The translations under genes were made by a program, and so were the position numbers. From positions 1-40,059 of the forward strand of contig SBGD01000008.1 in NCBI GenBank assembly GCA_006226775.1: a stretch of DNA of 40,059 bases, given 5' to 3'. This DNA is from Paracoccaceae bacterium. GTDB taxonomy: Bacteria > Pseudomonadota > Alphaproteobacteria > Rhodobacterales > Rhodobacteraceae. Shown here one piece after another: positions 1 to 6,992 of this stretch (position 1 is the stretch's first letter; every line of letters starts with the position of its first letter). The notes beneath the pieces are model-generated. The model saw nothing but the letters and a program-made list of their open reading frames with translations, was not told the origin of the DNA and did not search any database.

Positions 1-2
1 AA

Positions 3-53
3 GCAGAGGAAATCTTCTACGCAAGCTTGAACGCAGATGAAAAAGCAGCCTAA
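3..53 (+). pseudogene. 3' tail of an unidentified CDS at the window edge
   Basis: The frame opening at base 3 reads AEEIFYASLNADEKAA and stops at TAA 51-53. Its codons (GCA, GAA, AAA, TTG) are less GC-biased than those of the rest of the window, which suggests mobile or plasmid-derived DNA. The transposase fragment that follows is in the same frame but lies after this stop, so the two are joined by a deletion or an IS boundary. The family cannot be recognised from 16 residues. Confidence 0.3.
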
Positions 54-384
54 CTATTGAAGCAAACCCTCTCCGGTAAACCCGGGGCGGTTCAAGATGC
101 CTTCATCGAGTCGTTCAACGGCAGCCTGCGCGACGAACTGCTGAACGACGACCTGTTTGACGGCCTGGACGGCGCCAGACGCAAGCTGGCTTTGTGGCGC
201 TACGATTATAACACGGTCAGGCCACACTCGTCGCGCGGCAACAAGACACCGCAGCAAGCGCGCCGAGCGCTTGAGAATTTGACGGTTCCGCACCCGGCGC
301 GCTTGCGCCGGACGGGGAACCAGAATACCAGTTTCCCACCTGCAGACTCTCGTTATGGATGAGGGACCGGTTGGGGGCAGGTCA
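54..384 (+). mobile_element. IS3-family insertion sequence remnant, right end
   Basis: Only the 3' portion of the element is present: the end of an OrfB-type DDE transposase, then a terminus ending in TTGGGGGCAGGTCA at 371-384. The boundary at 384/385 is supported by the neighbouring minus-strand transposase frame. That frame reads normally (RELAVKYTDEN) up to base 385 and meets a TGA at 384-382, inside the terminus of this element. This element therefore lies inside the older IS at 385-1121. The 5' part is missing, and the far junction of the second IS is not in the window. Confidence 0.7.
57..362 (+). pseudogene. IS3-family transposase OrfB, C-terminal fragment
   Basis: This is the last part of an rve-type (DDE integrase core) transposase. 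The motif AFIESFNGSLRDELLN carries the third catalytic acidic residue (E of FIESFNG). It is followed by the usual RRKLALWRYDYNTVRPH and the NKTPQQARR tail, ending at TGA 360-362. A full OrfB is roughly 280 residues, while only about 100 remain, so the N-terminal HTH_21 region and the first two catalytic Asp residues are gone. The TTG at 57 is simply the first possible start after an in-frame TAA and is unlikely to be a real start. It is non-functional on its own. Confidence 0.75.
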
Positions 385-669
385 ATTCTCGTCGGTGTAC
401 TTTACCGCCAGCTCGCGGGGCGTCAGGTCTTCATGCTTCAGGGCAAATTCGACGATGTCGGCACGCGTCTCATCCGGCGGGCGGTTCCGCACAGACCCGG
501 GGTGAGGCGCTGTGTCCCCGAGTGCGTCAAGCCCGCATTCCGGCCATCGGTGGTACCTGCGGTAACAGGACGTGCGACAGTTCCCGAGCAAGGCAGGCGT
601 CCGGCGAACCGGCAGATGCGAGGCTTCCACGGTGCGGATGATCTCCTGCTTTTCCGAGGCGGGATACCT
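385..669 (-). pseudogene. IS3-family transposase OrfB, N-terminal fragment
   Basis: From 669 the minus frame reads RYPASEKQEIIRTV, then SHLPVRRTPALLGNCRTS and ADIVEFALKHEDLTPRELAVKYTDEN. This is the start of an IS3 OrfB with its helix-turn-helix (HTH_21-like) region. In related OrfB proteins the first codon would be the Met before RYPASEK; here that codon is AGG, so the start appears mutated. The frame ends at a TGA supplied by the inserted element at 384-382. The whole catalytic domain is missing, so it is a dead fragment. Confidence 0.7.
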
Positions 670-1043
670 CCTGCCTCGTACTCTCCACCCTCGATTACGC
701 TTTTTCTGAGCAGGCGGTGTTCCAGGGTCAGGTCGGCAACGACCTCTTTCAGGGCCGCCGATTCCGAGCGCAGATCCTTGCCTTCGGGAGAGGTCGCCTG
801 GCGGGTGGTGTCGCCGGCCAGGCGCTGTTTGCCTGCTTCAAGAAACTCTTTAGACCACGTCGGATACAAGCTCTTGCTGATCCCGTCACGGCGGCACAGC
901 GCGGCGATGCTCTGCTCCCCGTGCAGGCCCGCCGAGACGATCCTGATCTTCTCTTCGACCGAGTCCTGTTCGCGTGTCCTGCGCCGGATGCCTTTGACCA
1001 GCTTGCCAGCGGCGTTTGTCGATGTTTCGGATTTTTGGTTCAT
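670..1043 (-). CDS. IS3-family transposase OrfA
   Basis: This small DNA-binding subunit of an IS3-type transposase starts at ATG 1043-1041 with MNQKSETSTNAAGKLVKG. It carries the transposase_8 helix-turn-helix (SVEEKIRIVSAGLHGEQSIAALCRRDGISKSLYPTW), then a leucine-zipper-like stretch (LKEVVADLTLEHRLLRKSVI). The homologous part ends near 670, where orfB begins in another frame. In the orfA frame no stop occurs until 438, so the natural stop or frameshift arrangement has decayed. OrfA alone cannot transpose but may still bind IS ends. The element is interrupted downstream. Confidence 0.65.
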
Positions 1044-1118
1044 CTTCGCCCCTTGATGGTTGCGCTGATCCAGAAATCCTCCGTCATGAAAACTTCGAAT
1101 CTGTCCCACAGGCGCTGA

Positions 1119-1310
1119 CGTCAGACAGAGGCGGATGTCAGGCCCTTCGCGGCCAGCGCCGCTTTTTCGCCCGATGACGGTGACCGGCACGAAACCCGGC
1201 TGAGGTTGGTCGATGGCGGGGCCTGCGCTGTCTACGGGCTGTCGGGCCATCTCGCCGGGCTGACGTCCTGGCGTGGCAAAGCCGGGGGCCGGTTCCGGCG
1301 CGGCGCTTGA
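1119..1310 (+). pseudogene. 3' remnant of a host CDS cut by the IS
   Basis: After the IS end a plus-strand frame runs to TGA 1308-1310, reading QTEADVRPFAASAAFSPDDG, then a stretch with RLRLVDGGACAVYGLSGHL and LTSWRGKAGG. Codon third positions are strongly G/C, as in real genes of this window, and there is no plausible start before the IS boundary. This looks like the last 60 or so residues of a chromosomal gene whose 5' part was displaced or deleted. I do not recognise the family. Confidence 0.4.
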
Positions 1311-1588
1311 CGAAAAACCGATCGGGTTCCACGGCGTCACACGCGCAAATTGAAACCGGGGGAATTTCAGGAGCTTCTCCGGCGGTCTCGCCGCGCTTGA
1401 CGTCTTCTCTGACCGTCCCGGCGCCCGCCCGGGCCGGGGGGCGGCGCGGAAATTTCTTGTTCAAGATACATTTCGGGCAAAGCATTTCCCGAATACGAGC
1501 ATTCATTTCGCCGTGTATCCTGCTTTTTTTGGGCTGTTGCGCGGTTTCCTCAATGCGCCTGCCGCGCCTTATTTCAAGGATTCACCCG
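1311..1588. other. Leader region of the acidic repeat gene
   Basis: No convincing gene is seen. 1450-1560 is clearly richer in A/T than its surroundings and includes a run of seven T at about 1524-1530, so it probably holds the promoter of the acidic repeat gene. The frame of that gene stays open upstream to 1307. From the TTG at about 1457 it would encode a basic then hydrophobic segment (FISPCILLFLGCCAVSS) resembling a signal peptide. An AAGGA at 1576-1580, 8 nt before ATG 1589, favours the downstream start. Confidence 0.4.
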
Positions 1589-2908
1589 ATGACCGCCACC
1601 GCTCCCCTCACCGCTGACCTGATCTCCGACCTGCTGGCCGAGGCGCAGACCGCGCTTCTGGCACCGCTGAGCTTTGGGCCCGAAGACGATGGCAATGAAG
1701 GCGACGAGGGCAATGAGGGCAACGAGGGCAATGAGGGTAACGAGGGCAACGAGGACAACGAAGGCAACGAGGGCGACGAGGGCAACGAGGCCGACGAAGG
1801 CAATGAGGGCAACGAGGACAACGAAGGCAACGAGAACGACGAAGGCAACGAGGACAACGAGGGCAACGAGGGCGACGAGCACAACGAAGGCGACGAAGGC
1901 GACGAGATCGCCGACGACACCTTCGAGCGTGGCAGCGATGAAGGCAACGAGGGCGACGAACACGACGAAGGCGACGAAACCCACGAAGGCGACGAGGGCG
2001 ACGAGAACGACGAGGGCGACGAGAACGACGAAGGTGACGAAGCCCACGAGGGTGACGAAGGCGACGAACACGACGAGAACAACGAAGGCGACGAGGGCGA
2101 CGAATACGTCGATCCTCAGGACGCCGCCGACGAGGGCGACGAGGACGACGAGGGCGACGAGGGCAACGAGGACGACGAAGCCAACGAAGGCGACGAAGGC
2201 GACGAACACGACGAGAACGACGAAGGCGACGAGGGCGACGAGGACGACGAGGACAACGAAGGCGACGAAGGCGACGAGATCGCCGATACCGACGGCGACC
2301 GTGGCACCGACGAAGGCGACGAGGACGACGAGGGCGACGAAGGCAACGAAGCCGACGAGGGCAACGAATACGACGAAGGCGACGAAACCGACAACCTTTA
2401 CGTGGCGGGGGATCCCTCTGATCCGGGCAATTACGTCTATACCTCGACCGAAGAGGGCAACGAGGGCAACGAAGCCGACGAGCACGACGAAGGCAACGAG
2501 GCCAACGAGGGCGACGAGGGCGACGAGATAGCCGCGTTCCACGGCGACGAAGGCAACGAAGGCCAGGAATACGACGAGGGCGACGAAGGCGACGAAGGCA
2601 ACGAGGACAACGAAGGCGACGAAGGCAACGAGGGCGACGAAGGCAACGAATCCGACGAAGGCGACGAGGACGACCAAGGCGACGAGGTCGCCGCCCCCGA
2701 TGGTGACGAGGACAACGAGGGTGACGAGAACGACGAGGACGATGAAGGCGCCAGCGACGAACACGCCGACAGCGGCGATGAAGGCGACGAGAACGACGAG
2801 GACGACGAGCACAACGAGGACGACGAAGGCGACGAATTCGACGAAGGCGACGAGGACGACGAGGACAACGAGGGCGACGAGGGCGAGGATGTCGATCTCT
2901 TCGAGTGA
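1589..2908 (+). CDS. Extremely acidic x-(D/N)-E tripeptide repeat protein
   Basis: I do not recognise this 439-residue protein as any named family. Residues 1-34 form an ordinary, partly amphipathic head (MTATAPLTADLISDLLAEAQ). The rest is about 110 tripeptides of the form x-(D/N)-E. Glu is nearly invariant at position 3 (I see one Gln replacement), Asp or Asn is at position 2, and mostly Gly but also Asp, His, Asn, Ala, Tyr or Thr is at position 1. The repeats fall into about eight blocks separated by short linkers, two of them related (IADDTFERGS and IADTDGDRGT). I see no Lys, Cys or Trp and only two Arg, so the net charge is hugely negative. AAGGA precedes ATG 1589; an upstream TTG start would add a signal-like segment. 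Cation binding or a disordered polyanion role is only inference. The flanking IS debris hints at an accessory region. Confidence 0.75.
   Translation: MTATAPLTADLISDLLAEAQTALLAPLSFGPEDDGNEGDEGNEGNEGNEGNEGNEDNEGNEGDEGNEADEGNEGNEDNEGNENDEGNEDNEGNEGDEHNEGDEGDEIADDTFERGSDEGNEGDEHDEGDETHEGDEGDENDEGDENDEGDEAHEGDEGDEHDENNEGDEGDEYVDPQDAADEGDEDDEGDEGNEDDEANEGDEGDEHDENDEGDEGDEDDEDNEGDEGDEIADTDGDRGTDEGDEDDEGDEGNEADEGNEYDEGDETDNLYVAGDPSDPGNYVYTSTEEGNEGNEADEHDEGNEANEGDEGDEIAAFHGDEGNEGQEYDEGDEGDEGNEDNEGDEGNEGDEGNESDEGDEDDQGDEVAAPDGDEDNEGDENDEDDEGASDEHADSGDEGDENDEDDEHNEDDEGDEFDEGDEDDEDNEGDEGEDVDLFE
1689..2897 (+). repeat. 9-bp coding repeat array (GGC RAC GAR)
   Basis: The tripeptide repeat is encoded by about 110 nine-base units of consensus GGC-(G/A)AC-GA(G/A), in blocks broken by short linkers. 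Unit boundaries stay in frame throughout, and GAA/GAG alternate freely. That implies divergence between units rather than a very recent expansion. The 5' blocks are richer in AAC (Asn) and the 3' blocks in GAC (Asp). The periodicity keeps long antisense frames open; these are artefacts of the repeat. Confidence 0.85.
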
Positions 2909-3236
2909 CGCCCCGGGCCGGGCGCGGCACCTGGCCTTCGCCTGACCTGTCGCGCCCCCCGGGCCTCGCGGGGGTCCGGGGGCGTCGGAGTTCCGCGGTC
3001 GGCACGGTCCTCGCCTGGGGGCCGACCGCGACAGCCCGCCCGCGCGCCGCAGCCTGGTGCGGATTGCCTGGTGCGGATTGCCTGGTGCGGATTGTCCCGA
3101 ACGGCCCTGCGCCGGCGCGGGGCAGGGCCTGGCGAAGGTATCTTTGGCGAAGGTATCTGGTGACACCCAGTCGGTATTGGACCCGGGCGCTCTGGCCGCG
3201 CATGTTATGGGCAATTGCCAGAGGACGGATGCGCCC
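2909..3236. other. Gene-free spacer with tandem repeats upstream of catB
   Basis: No gene is seen. The spacer holds three perfect head-to-tail copies of the 14-mer GCCTGGTGCGGATT (3052-3065, 3066-3079, 3080-3093). Next come two copies of GGCGAAGGTATCT 15 bp apart (3131-3143 and 3146-3158), each carrying a GGTATC half-site. The second half-site forms part of a putative LysR operator. The catB promoter is presumably between 3130 and 3236. Confidence 0.7.
3152..3167. promoter_or_regulatory. Putative LysR operator upstream of catB
   Basis: GGTATC-TGGT-GACACC is an imperfect inverted repeat with one mismatch to the GGTATC-N4-GATACC form found at 8106-8121. A further direct GGTATC half-site lies exactly 15 bp upstream (3137-3142), as LysR recognition and activation sites often do. 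The site is 70-85 bp before the catB start. Confidence 0.45.
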
Positions 3237-4388
3237 ATGACCACGATTGATCAAATTGAAACGACCCTGCTCGATCTTCCCACGATCCGCGGTCATGTGC
3301 TGTCGATGACGACGATGACCTGCCAGTCCGTCGTGCTGGTGCGGGTGCTGTTCTCGGACGGCTCGGTGGGCATCGGCGAGGGGACGACCATCGGCGGGAT
3401 GAGCTATGGCGCCGAGTCGCCCGAGGGGATCAAGCTGGCCATCGACAGCTATGTCGCGCCGCTGCTCGAAGGCCGGGACGGTGACGATGTCAACGGCGCG
3501 ATCACGCTTGTCGAACGCCTTGTCAAAGGCAATCCGATCGCACGCTGCGCGGTGGAAACCGCGCTCTGGGACGGGCTTGCGCGGCGTCTCGGGGTGTCGG
3601 TGGCCGGGCTGTTCGGCGGCGCGACACGGACAGCCATGCCCATCGCCTGGACCCTGGCCAGCGGCGAGTCGGGCCGCGATATCGCCGAAGCCGAAGAGAT
3701 GATCGACCGGCGCCGCCACCGGATCTTCAAGCTCAAGATCGGCAAACGCGCCGTGGCCGACGATGTGGCGCATGTCGCCGCCATCGCCAGGGCCGTGGGT
3801 TCGCGGGGCGAGATCCGGGTCGATCTGAACCAGTCCTGGAGCGTCACCGAGGCGCGGCGCGGGCTGAAGATGTTGCAGGATGTCGGCGTCACCCTGGCCG
3901 AACAGCCGATCCGGCGCGACCTGCTGGGCGAGCTGAAAGCGCTGACCGACAGCCATGCCATCGCCATCATGGCCGACGAGTCGCTGCAGGGCCCCGAGGA
4001 TGCGCTGCGCGTCGCCGCCACCCGCGCCGCCGATGTCTTTGCGATCAAGATCGGCCAGTCGGGCGGTCTGCGGCGGGCGCAGGAGGTTGCCGCCATCGGC
4101 CGCGCCGCCGACATCGGCCTCTACGGTGGCACGATGCTGGAATCCGGGGTCTGCACCGCCGCCTCGCTGCAGCTGTTCTCGACCTTCGAGGCGCTGGACT
4201 GGGGGACCGAGTTGTTCGGGCCGCTGCTGATGCGCGAGGATATCCTGAGCACGCCGATTGCCTATGGCGATTTCAGCGTCCACCTGCCCGAAGGGCCGGG
4301 GATCGGCGTCACGCTGGACGACGACAAGGTCGAGTTCTTCCGCCGCGACCGCGGCAAGACCCTGCACTCCGTCGCCGTCGCCACATAG
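3237..4388 (+). CDS. catB: Muconate cycloisomerase (CatB-like, enolase superfamily)
   Basis: This 383-residue cytoplasmic enzyme belongs to the muconate-lactonising branch of the enolase superfamily, which converts cis,cis-muconate to muconolactone in the catechol branch of the beta-ketoadipate pathway. An N-terminal capping domain (EGTTIGGMSYG, residues 41-51) precedes a TIM barrel. The barrel has the catalytic KxK motif (FKLKIGK, Lys165 and Lys167), metal ligands in VDLNQ (Asp196), LAEQP and MADES, the second catalytic Lys in AIKIGQSGG, and GTMLESG. ATG 3237 is chosen because GAGGA lies about 10 nt upstream; ATG 3229 is too close to it. catA and catC are not adjacent, so the true substrate could be a substituted muconate or another diacid. 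The stop directly abuts the stop of the convergent LysR gene. Confidence 0.8.
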   Translation: MTTIDQIETTLLDLPTIRGHVLSMTTMTCQSVVLVRVLFSDGSVGIGEGTTIGGMSYGAESPEGIKLAIDSYVAPLLEGRDGDDVNGAITLVERLVKGNPIARCAVETALWDGLARRLGVSVAGLFGGATRTAMPIAWTLASGESGRDIAEAEEMIDRRRHRIFKLKIGKRAVADDVAHVAAIARAVGSRGEIRVDLNQSWSVTEARRGLKMLQDVGVTLAEQPIRRDLLGELKALTDSHAIAIMADESLQGPEDALRVAATRAADVFAIKIGQSGGLRRAQEVAAIGRAADIGLYGGTMLESGVCTAASLQLFSTFEALDWGTELFGPLLMREDILSTPIAYGDFSVHLPEGPGIGVTLDDDKVEFFRRDRGKTLHSVAVAT

Positions 4389-5279
4389 TCAGCCGGCCTT
4401 CGCGGCCTCGGCCCGGGCGGTGCGCGCGAAGTTCTGGACGTGCTTGCCCTGTTCGTCGAGCCGGTAATTGAGCGAAAGCTCGGTATTGCCCAGCGACGGC
4501 GTGAGGCGCGGAAAGCGGATGCCGTTGCGCTGGGCCGAGGCGACGGAATCGGGCACGATGCAGATGCCCTCGCCAATCGCCACGAGGCTGAGCGCGGTCT
4601 GCAGATCCATGGTGAAGACCCGCTTGCCGATCTCGAGCCCCTGCGCCAGGCAGCGCTCGAGCACGAGGTCTGCAAAGCTGGGGCGGGGCCGCTCGGGGTA
4701 GAGGATGAAGACCTGGTCGCGCACCTCCGCCAGCGCGATCTCGCTGTCGTTCTGCGTGACCCATGTATCGGGAACCGCGGCGCGCAGCGGCTCGTCCACC
4801 AGCTTGCGGGTGACGAATTCGGCATCGCGCAGCGCGGGGCGGGCAAAGGCGATGTCGATGTCGCGCCGGATCAGCGAGCGTTTGAGCTGGGCGTTGTTCA
4901 TCGGATAGAGGCTCAGCGCCACGGCGGGGAAGCTGGCGCGGAACGATTTGACGATATTGGGCACGATGCCATAGGTCGCCGAGCCGACGAAGCCGATGCG
5001 CAGCCGCCCCTCGGCGCCTTCGCCGATCCGGCGGACCTCGGCCTCGGCATCCTCGACCGAGCGCAGGATGTCGCGGGCATGCGCATAGAGCCGGTCGCCC
5101 GCCTGGGTCAGCGCGATGGCATTGCGGCCCCGGTTGAAGAGCACCGCGCCCAACTGGTCTTCCAGCTGCTTGATCTGGCGGCTCAGTGGCGGTTGCGCCA
5201 TGCCCAGCCGCTCGGCAGCGCGGCCAAAGTGCATTTCCTCGGCCACCGCCACGAAATACTGAAGTTGCTTGAAGTGCAT
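4389..5279 (-). CDS. LysR-family regulator of the catB region
   Basis: A 296-residue LysR-type transcription factor. The N-terminal winged helix-turn-helix (MHFKQLQYFVAVAEEMHFGR to QPPLSRQIKQLE) is followed by a periplasmic-binding-protein-like effector domain from about residue 90. The head resembles CatR/BenM/CbnR-type regulators of aromatic catabolism. GGAAGG sits 9 nt before ATG 5279 and directly abuts the alternative ATG 5288, so 5279 is preferred. It is divergent from the 5475 operon and convergent with catB with no gap. A GTAT-N6-ATAC palindrome lies in the divergent promoter, and similar sites precede catB and dctP, so I infer that it controls all three units and itself. Confidence 0.85.
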   Translation of the reverse strand: MHFKQLQYFVAVAEEMHFGRAAERLGMAQPPLSRQIKQLEDQLGAVLFNRGRNAIALTQAGDRLYAHARDILRSVEDAEAEVRRIGEGAEGRLRIGFVGSATYGIVPNIVKSFRASFPAVALSLYPMNNAQLKRSLIRRDIDIAFARPALRDAEFVTRKLVDEPLRAAVPDTWVTQNDSEIALAEVRDQVFILYPERPRPSFADLVLERCLAQGLEIGKRVFTMDLQTALSLVAIGEGICIVPDSVASAQRNGIRFPRLTPSLGNTELSLNYRLDEQGKHVQNFARTARAEAAKAG

Positions 5280-5371
5280 CCGGCCCATCCTTCCATCCCG
5301 AAGACAACGGCACCGCGCAGGGCAGGTCAACCGGGAACCGCGCGGCGCCTTTGCCCCGCGCCGTGGCGCTG

Positions 5372-5389
5372 GGGTATCGCAGCATACCC
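5372..5389. promoter_or_regulatory. LysR-type operator in the divergent promoter
   Basis: GGGTAT-CGCAGC-ATACCC is a perfect 6+6 inverted repeat located 93 nt from the LysR start and 85 nt from the start at 5475. Its architecture (GGTATC-N4-CATACC) matches the sites at 3152 and 8106. It is probably the autoregulatory and activation site. Confidence 0.55.
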
Positions 5390-5474
5390 GCCACCGCATT
5401 GCCCAGACACCGCCGGAAATGCCATGCAGGGCGGATGACCCACGCCGCTTGCGGCGACAAAACTGGAGGCCGCG

Positions 5475-5849
5475 ATGCTTGAGACCCTCATGCAGATGCA
5501 AAAACGGCTGGGCGAGACACCGCATCTTCTGCGGCTCGGCCGGCTCTTTTCGGAAACCGTGCTGCTCGAGATCGCAGAGGCGGAATATTACCTGACCTTC
5601 GAGAAGGGCGCGCTTGTCTCGATCGAGGAAGGCCCGAGCCGCAAGACGCCCTGGCGCTTTGCCTTCATGACCGATGCCGAGGCGCTGGAAGCCTTCTGGC
5701 AGCCCCGTCCGGCGCCCGGGTTCCACGACATCTTCGGGCTGGTGAAGACCGGGCGGGGGCGCATCGACGGCGATATCCTGATGCTCGTCAAGAACCTTAG
5801 GTTCTTCAAGGAATTCATGGCCCTGCCGCGCAAAGGAGACCTCGCATGA
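5475..5849 (+). CDS. Small SCP2-like hypothetical protein
   Basis: A 124-residue soluble protein without a signal peptide. The middle reads AEYYLTFEKGALVSIEEGPS, then WRFAFMTDAEALEAFWQPRPAPGFHDIFGL. This alternation resembles the SCP2 sterol/acyl-binding fold (a beta sheet that scores a hydrophobic ligand), but the match is by pattern only. CTGGAGG precedes ATG 5475. The stop overlaps the start of the alpha/beta hydrolase (ATGA at 5846-5849), so the two are translationally coupled and probably act on the same substrate. It is divergent from the LysR gene and likely under its control. Confidence 0.7.
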   Translation: MLETLMQMQKRLGETPHLLRLGRLFSETVLLEIAEAEYYLTFEKGALVSIEEGPSRKTPWRFAFMTDAEALEAFWQPRPAPGFHDIFGLVKTGRGRIDGDILMLVKNLRFFKEFMALPRKGDLA

Positions 5850-6694
5850 CTGCCGCGCTCGAGCCGATCATCGGCCGTTACGTCACCGTGACCCTGGGCG
5901 GACGCCCGCATCGCATCTACTTCGAGGAAGCGGGCGAGGGCCCGCCGGTCCTTTGCCTGCACACCGCGGGCGCCGATACCCGGCAATGGCGGCACCTGAT
6001 GAACGATGCCGAGATCACCGCGGGGCACCGGCTGATCGCTTTCGACATGCCCTGGCACGGCAAATCCCTGCCGCCCGAAGGTTTCCAGACCGAGGAATAC
6101 CTGCTGACCACCGAGCAGTATATCGAGACCGTGCTGGCGGTGACCGAGGCGCTGGGGCTCGAGGCGCCGGTGCTGGCCGGCTGTTCCATGGGCGGACGCA
6201 TCGCGCTGCAACTCGCGGCGCTGCACGCCGAGCGCTTTGCCGGGTTCATCGCCATCGAGGCCTCGGATTTCCAGGCGGCCTGGTATGACATCGACTGGTT
6301 CGACCGCCCCGATGCCCATGGCGGCGAAATGGGCGCGGCGCTGGTCTCGGCCAATATCTCGCCCCACGCGCCCGAGGCCGAGCGCTGGAACACGCTGTGG
6401 ATGTTCATGGCCAGCGGGCCGGGGGTGTTTCGTGGCGATCTGAGCTTCTATACCCGCGACGACAGCCTTGTCGGGCGGCTGGACCGGATCGACACGGCCC
6501 GCACGCCGGTGCATTTCCTCGTCGGCGCCTATGACCTGACCTGCACGCCCGAGGACACCCGCCGCACCGCCGCCGCGATCCCCGGCGCCACCGTCGCGGT
6601 GATGGAGGAGCTGGGCCATTTCCCGATGAGCGAACACCCCGAAGGCTTCCGTCCGTTCTTTGTCGATGCGCTGGGCCGGATGCCCGTGGCCTGA
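5846..6694 (+). CDS. Alpha/beta hydrolase
   Basis: A 282-residue alpha/beta-hydrolase-fold enzyme. The oxyanion region is CLHTAGADTRQW (about residue 36). The nucleophile elbow is GCSMGG (Ser at about 114), the acid is probably Asp in GAYDLTCTPED (about 230), and the catalytic His is in LGHFPMSEHP (about 260). The pattern is that of lactonases, esterases and C-C hydrolases of meta- or ortho-cleavage pathways. Next to a CatB-like cycloisomerase, an enol-lactonase or related role is plausible but not shown. It overlaps the preceding SCP2-like gene by ATGA. A strong rho-independent terminator follows at 6736-6769. Confidence 0.8.
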   Translation: MTAALEPIIGRYVTVTLGGRPHRIYFEEAGEGPPVLCLHTAGADTRQWRHLMNDAEITAGHRLIAFDMPWHGKSLPPEGFQTEEYLLTTEQYIETVLAVTEALGLEAPVLAGCSMGGRIALQLAALHAERFAGFIAIEASDFQAAWYDIDWFDRPDAHGGEMGAALVSANISPHAPEAERWNTLWMFMASGPGVFRGDLSFYTRDDSLVGRLDRIDTARTPVHFLVGAYDLTCTPEDTRRTAAAIPGATVAVMEELGHFPMSEHPEGFRPFFVDALGRMPVA

Positions 6695-6735
6695 CACCGG
6701 CGGCAGGAGCGGCCTGGCACGCAGACCTTGAGACT

Positions 6736-6769
6736 GGCCCCGCCCGGAGAGATCCGGCGGGGCCTTTTT
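6736..6769 (+). terminator. Rho-independent terminator after the hydrolase operon
   Basis: The stem GGCCCCGCC (6736-6744) pairs perfectly with GGCGGGGCC (6756-6764), followed by TTTTT. It lies 41 nt after the hydrolase stop. Confidence 0.85.
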
Positions 6770-6832
6770 CTTGTCTTGTGGGTGCTTTCGGTGCCGGACC
6801 CCGGGCGCTGGCGCCTGCGCGAAACGCCAAAA

Positions 6833-6857
6833 GGCGGAGCGCTTGCGCGGCTCCGCC
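6833..6857 (-). terminator. Probable terminator of dctP (minus strand)
   Basis: Read on the minus strand, GGCGGAGC (6857-6850) pairs with GCTCCGCC (6840-6833) and is followed by TTTT. It lies about 135 nt beyond the dctP stop. A second hairpin without a T-run (CCGGAGGC / GCCTCCGG, 6964-6983) sits closer to the stop. Confidence 0.55.
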
Positions 6858-6992
6858 CTGGGCCGGGGGCAATCCCCGGCGGTGTGTCTTCGGCCCGGCG
6901 TGCTGCGGGCCGGACTACTTGGCAAGGTCACGCCTGGCCGATGCGACCCGGCGCAAGCCCGGACCGGAGGCCGCAGCCTCCGGCCTGTCGGC

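Larger units (their letters stand above)
385..1121 (-). mobile_element. Second IS3-family element, interrupted and decayed
   Basis: On the minus strand this holds an orfA (start at 1043) and the beginning of an orfB, cut at 385 by the terminus of the element above. The upstream end is placed near 1115-1121. There the minus strand reads TGACGTCAGCGCC, followed by a leader containing GGGACAGATTC, a pattern common at IS3-type ends, and an unrelated plus-strand frame begins. The exact tip and the target duplication cannot be fixed because the other end is missing. Confidence 0.6.

Noticed and set aside
1689-2897. Collagen-like Gly-X-Y domain
   Set aside because: The period is three and Gly is common at one position, but Gly is replaced by Asp, His, Asn, Ala, Tyr and others in roughly a third of units, and Pro is almost absent. 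The invariant residue is Glu, not Gly. A triple helix is not credible.
1689-2897. CRISPR array or RTX Ca2+-binding nonapeptides
   Set aside because: There are no unique spacers between identical repeats, and the unit is in-frame coding. RTX has a nine-residue GGxGxDxUx unit, whereas here the unit is three residues without the hydrophobic position.
1608-4367. Very long minus-strand open frames (919 and 556 residues) across the acidic gene and catB
   Set aside because: They are read from the complement of the 9-bp repeat and give only Arg/Pro or Leu/Val/Ala repeats (RRPRCLRRLR or VALVAFVAL types). The periodicity, not selection, keeps them open, and they run through catB in antisense.
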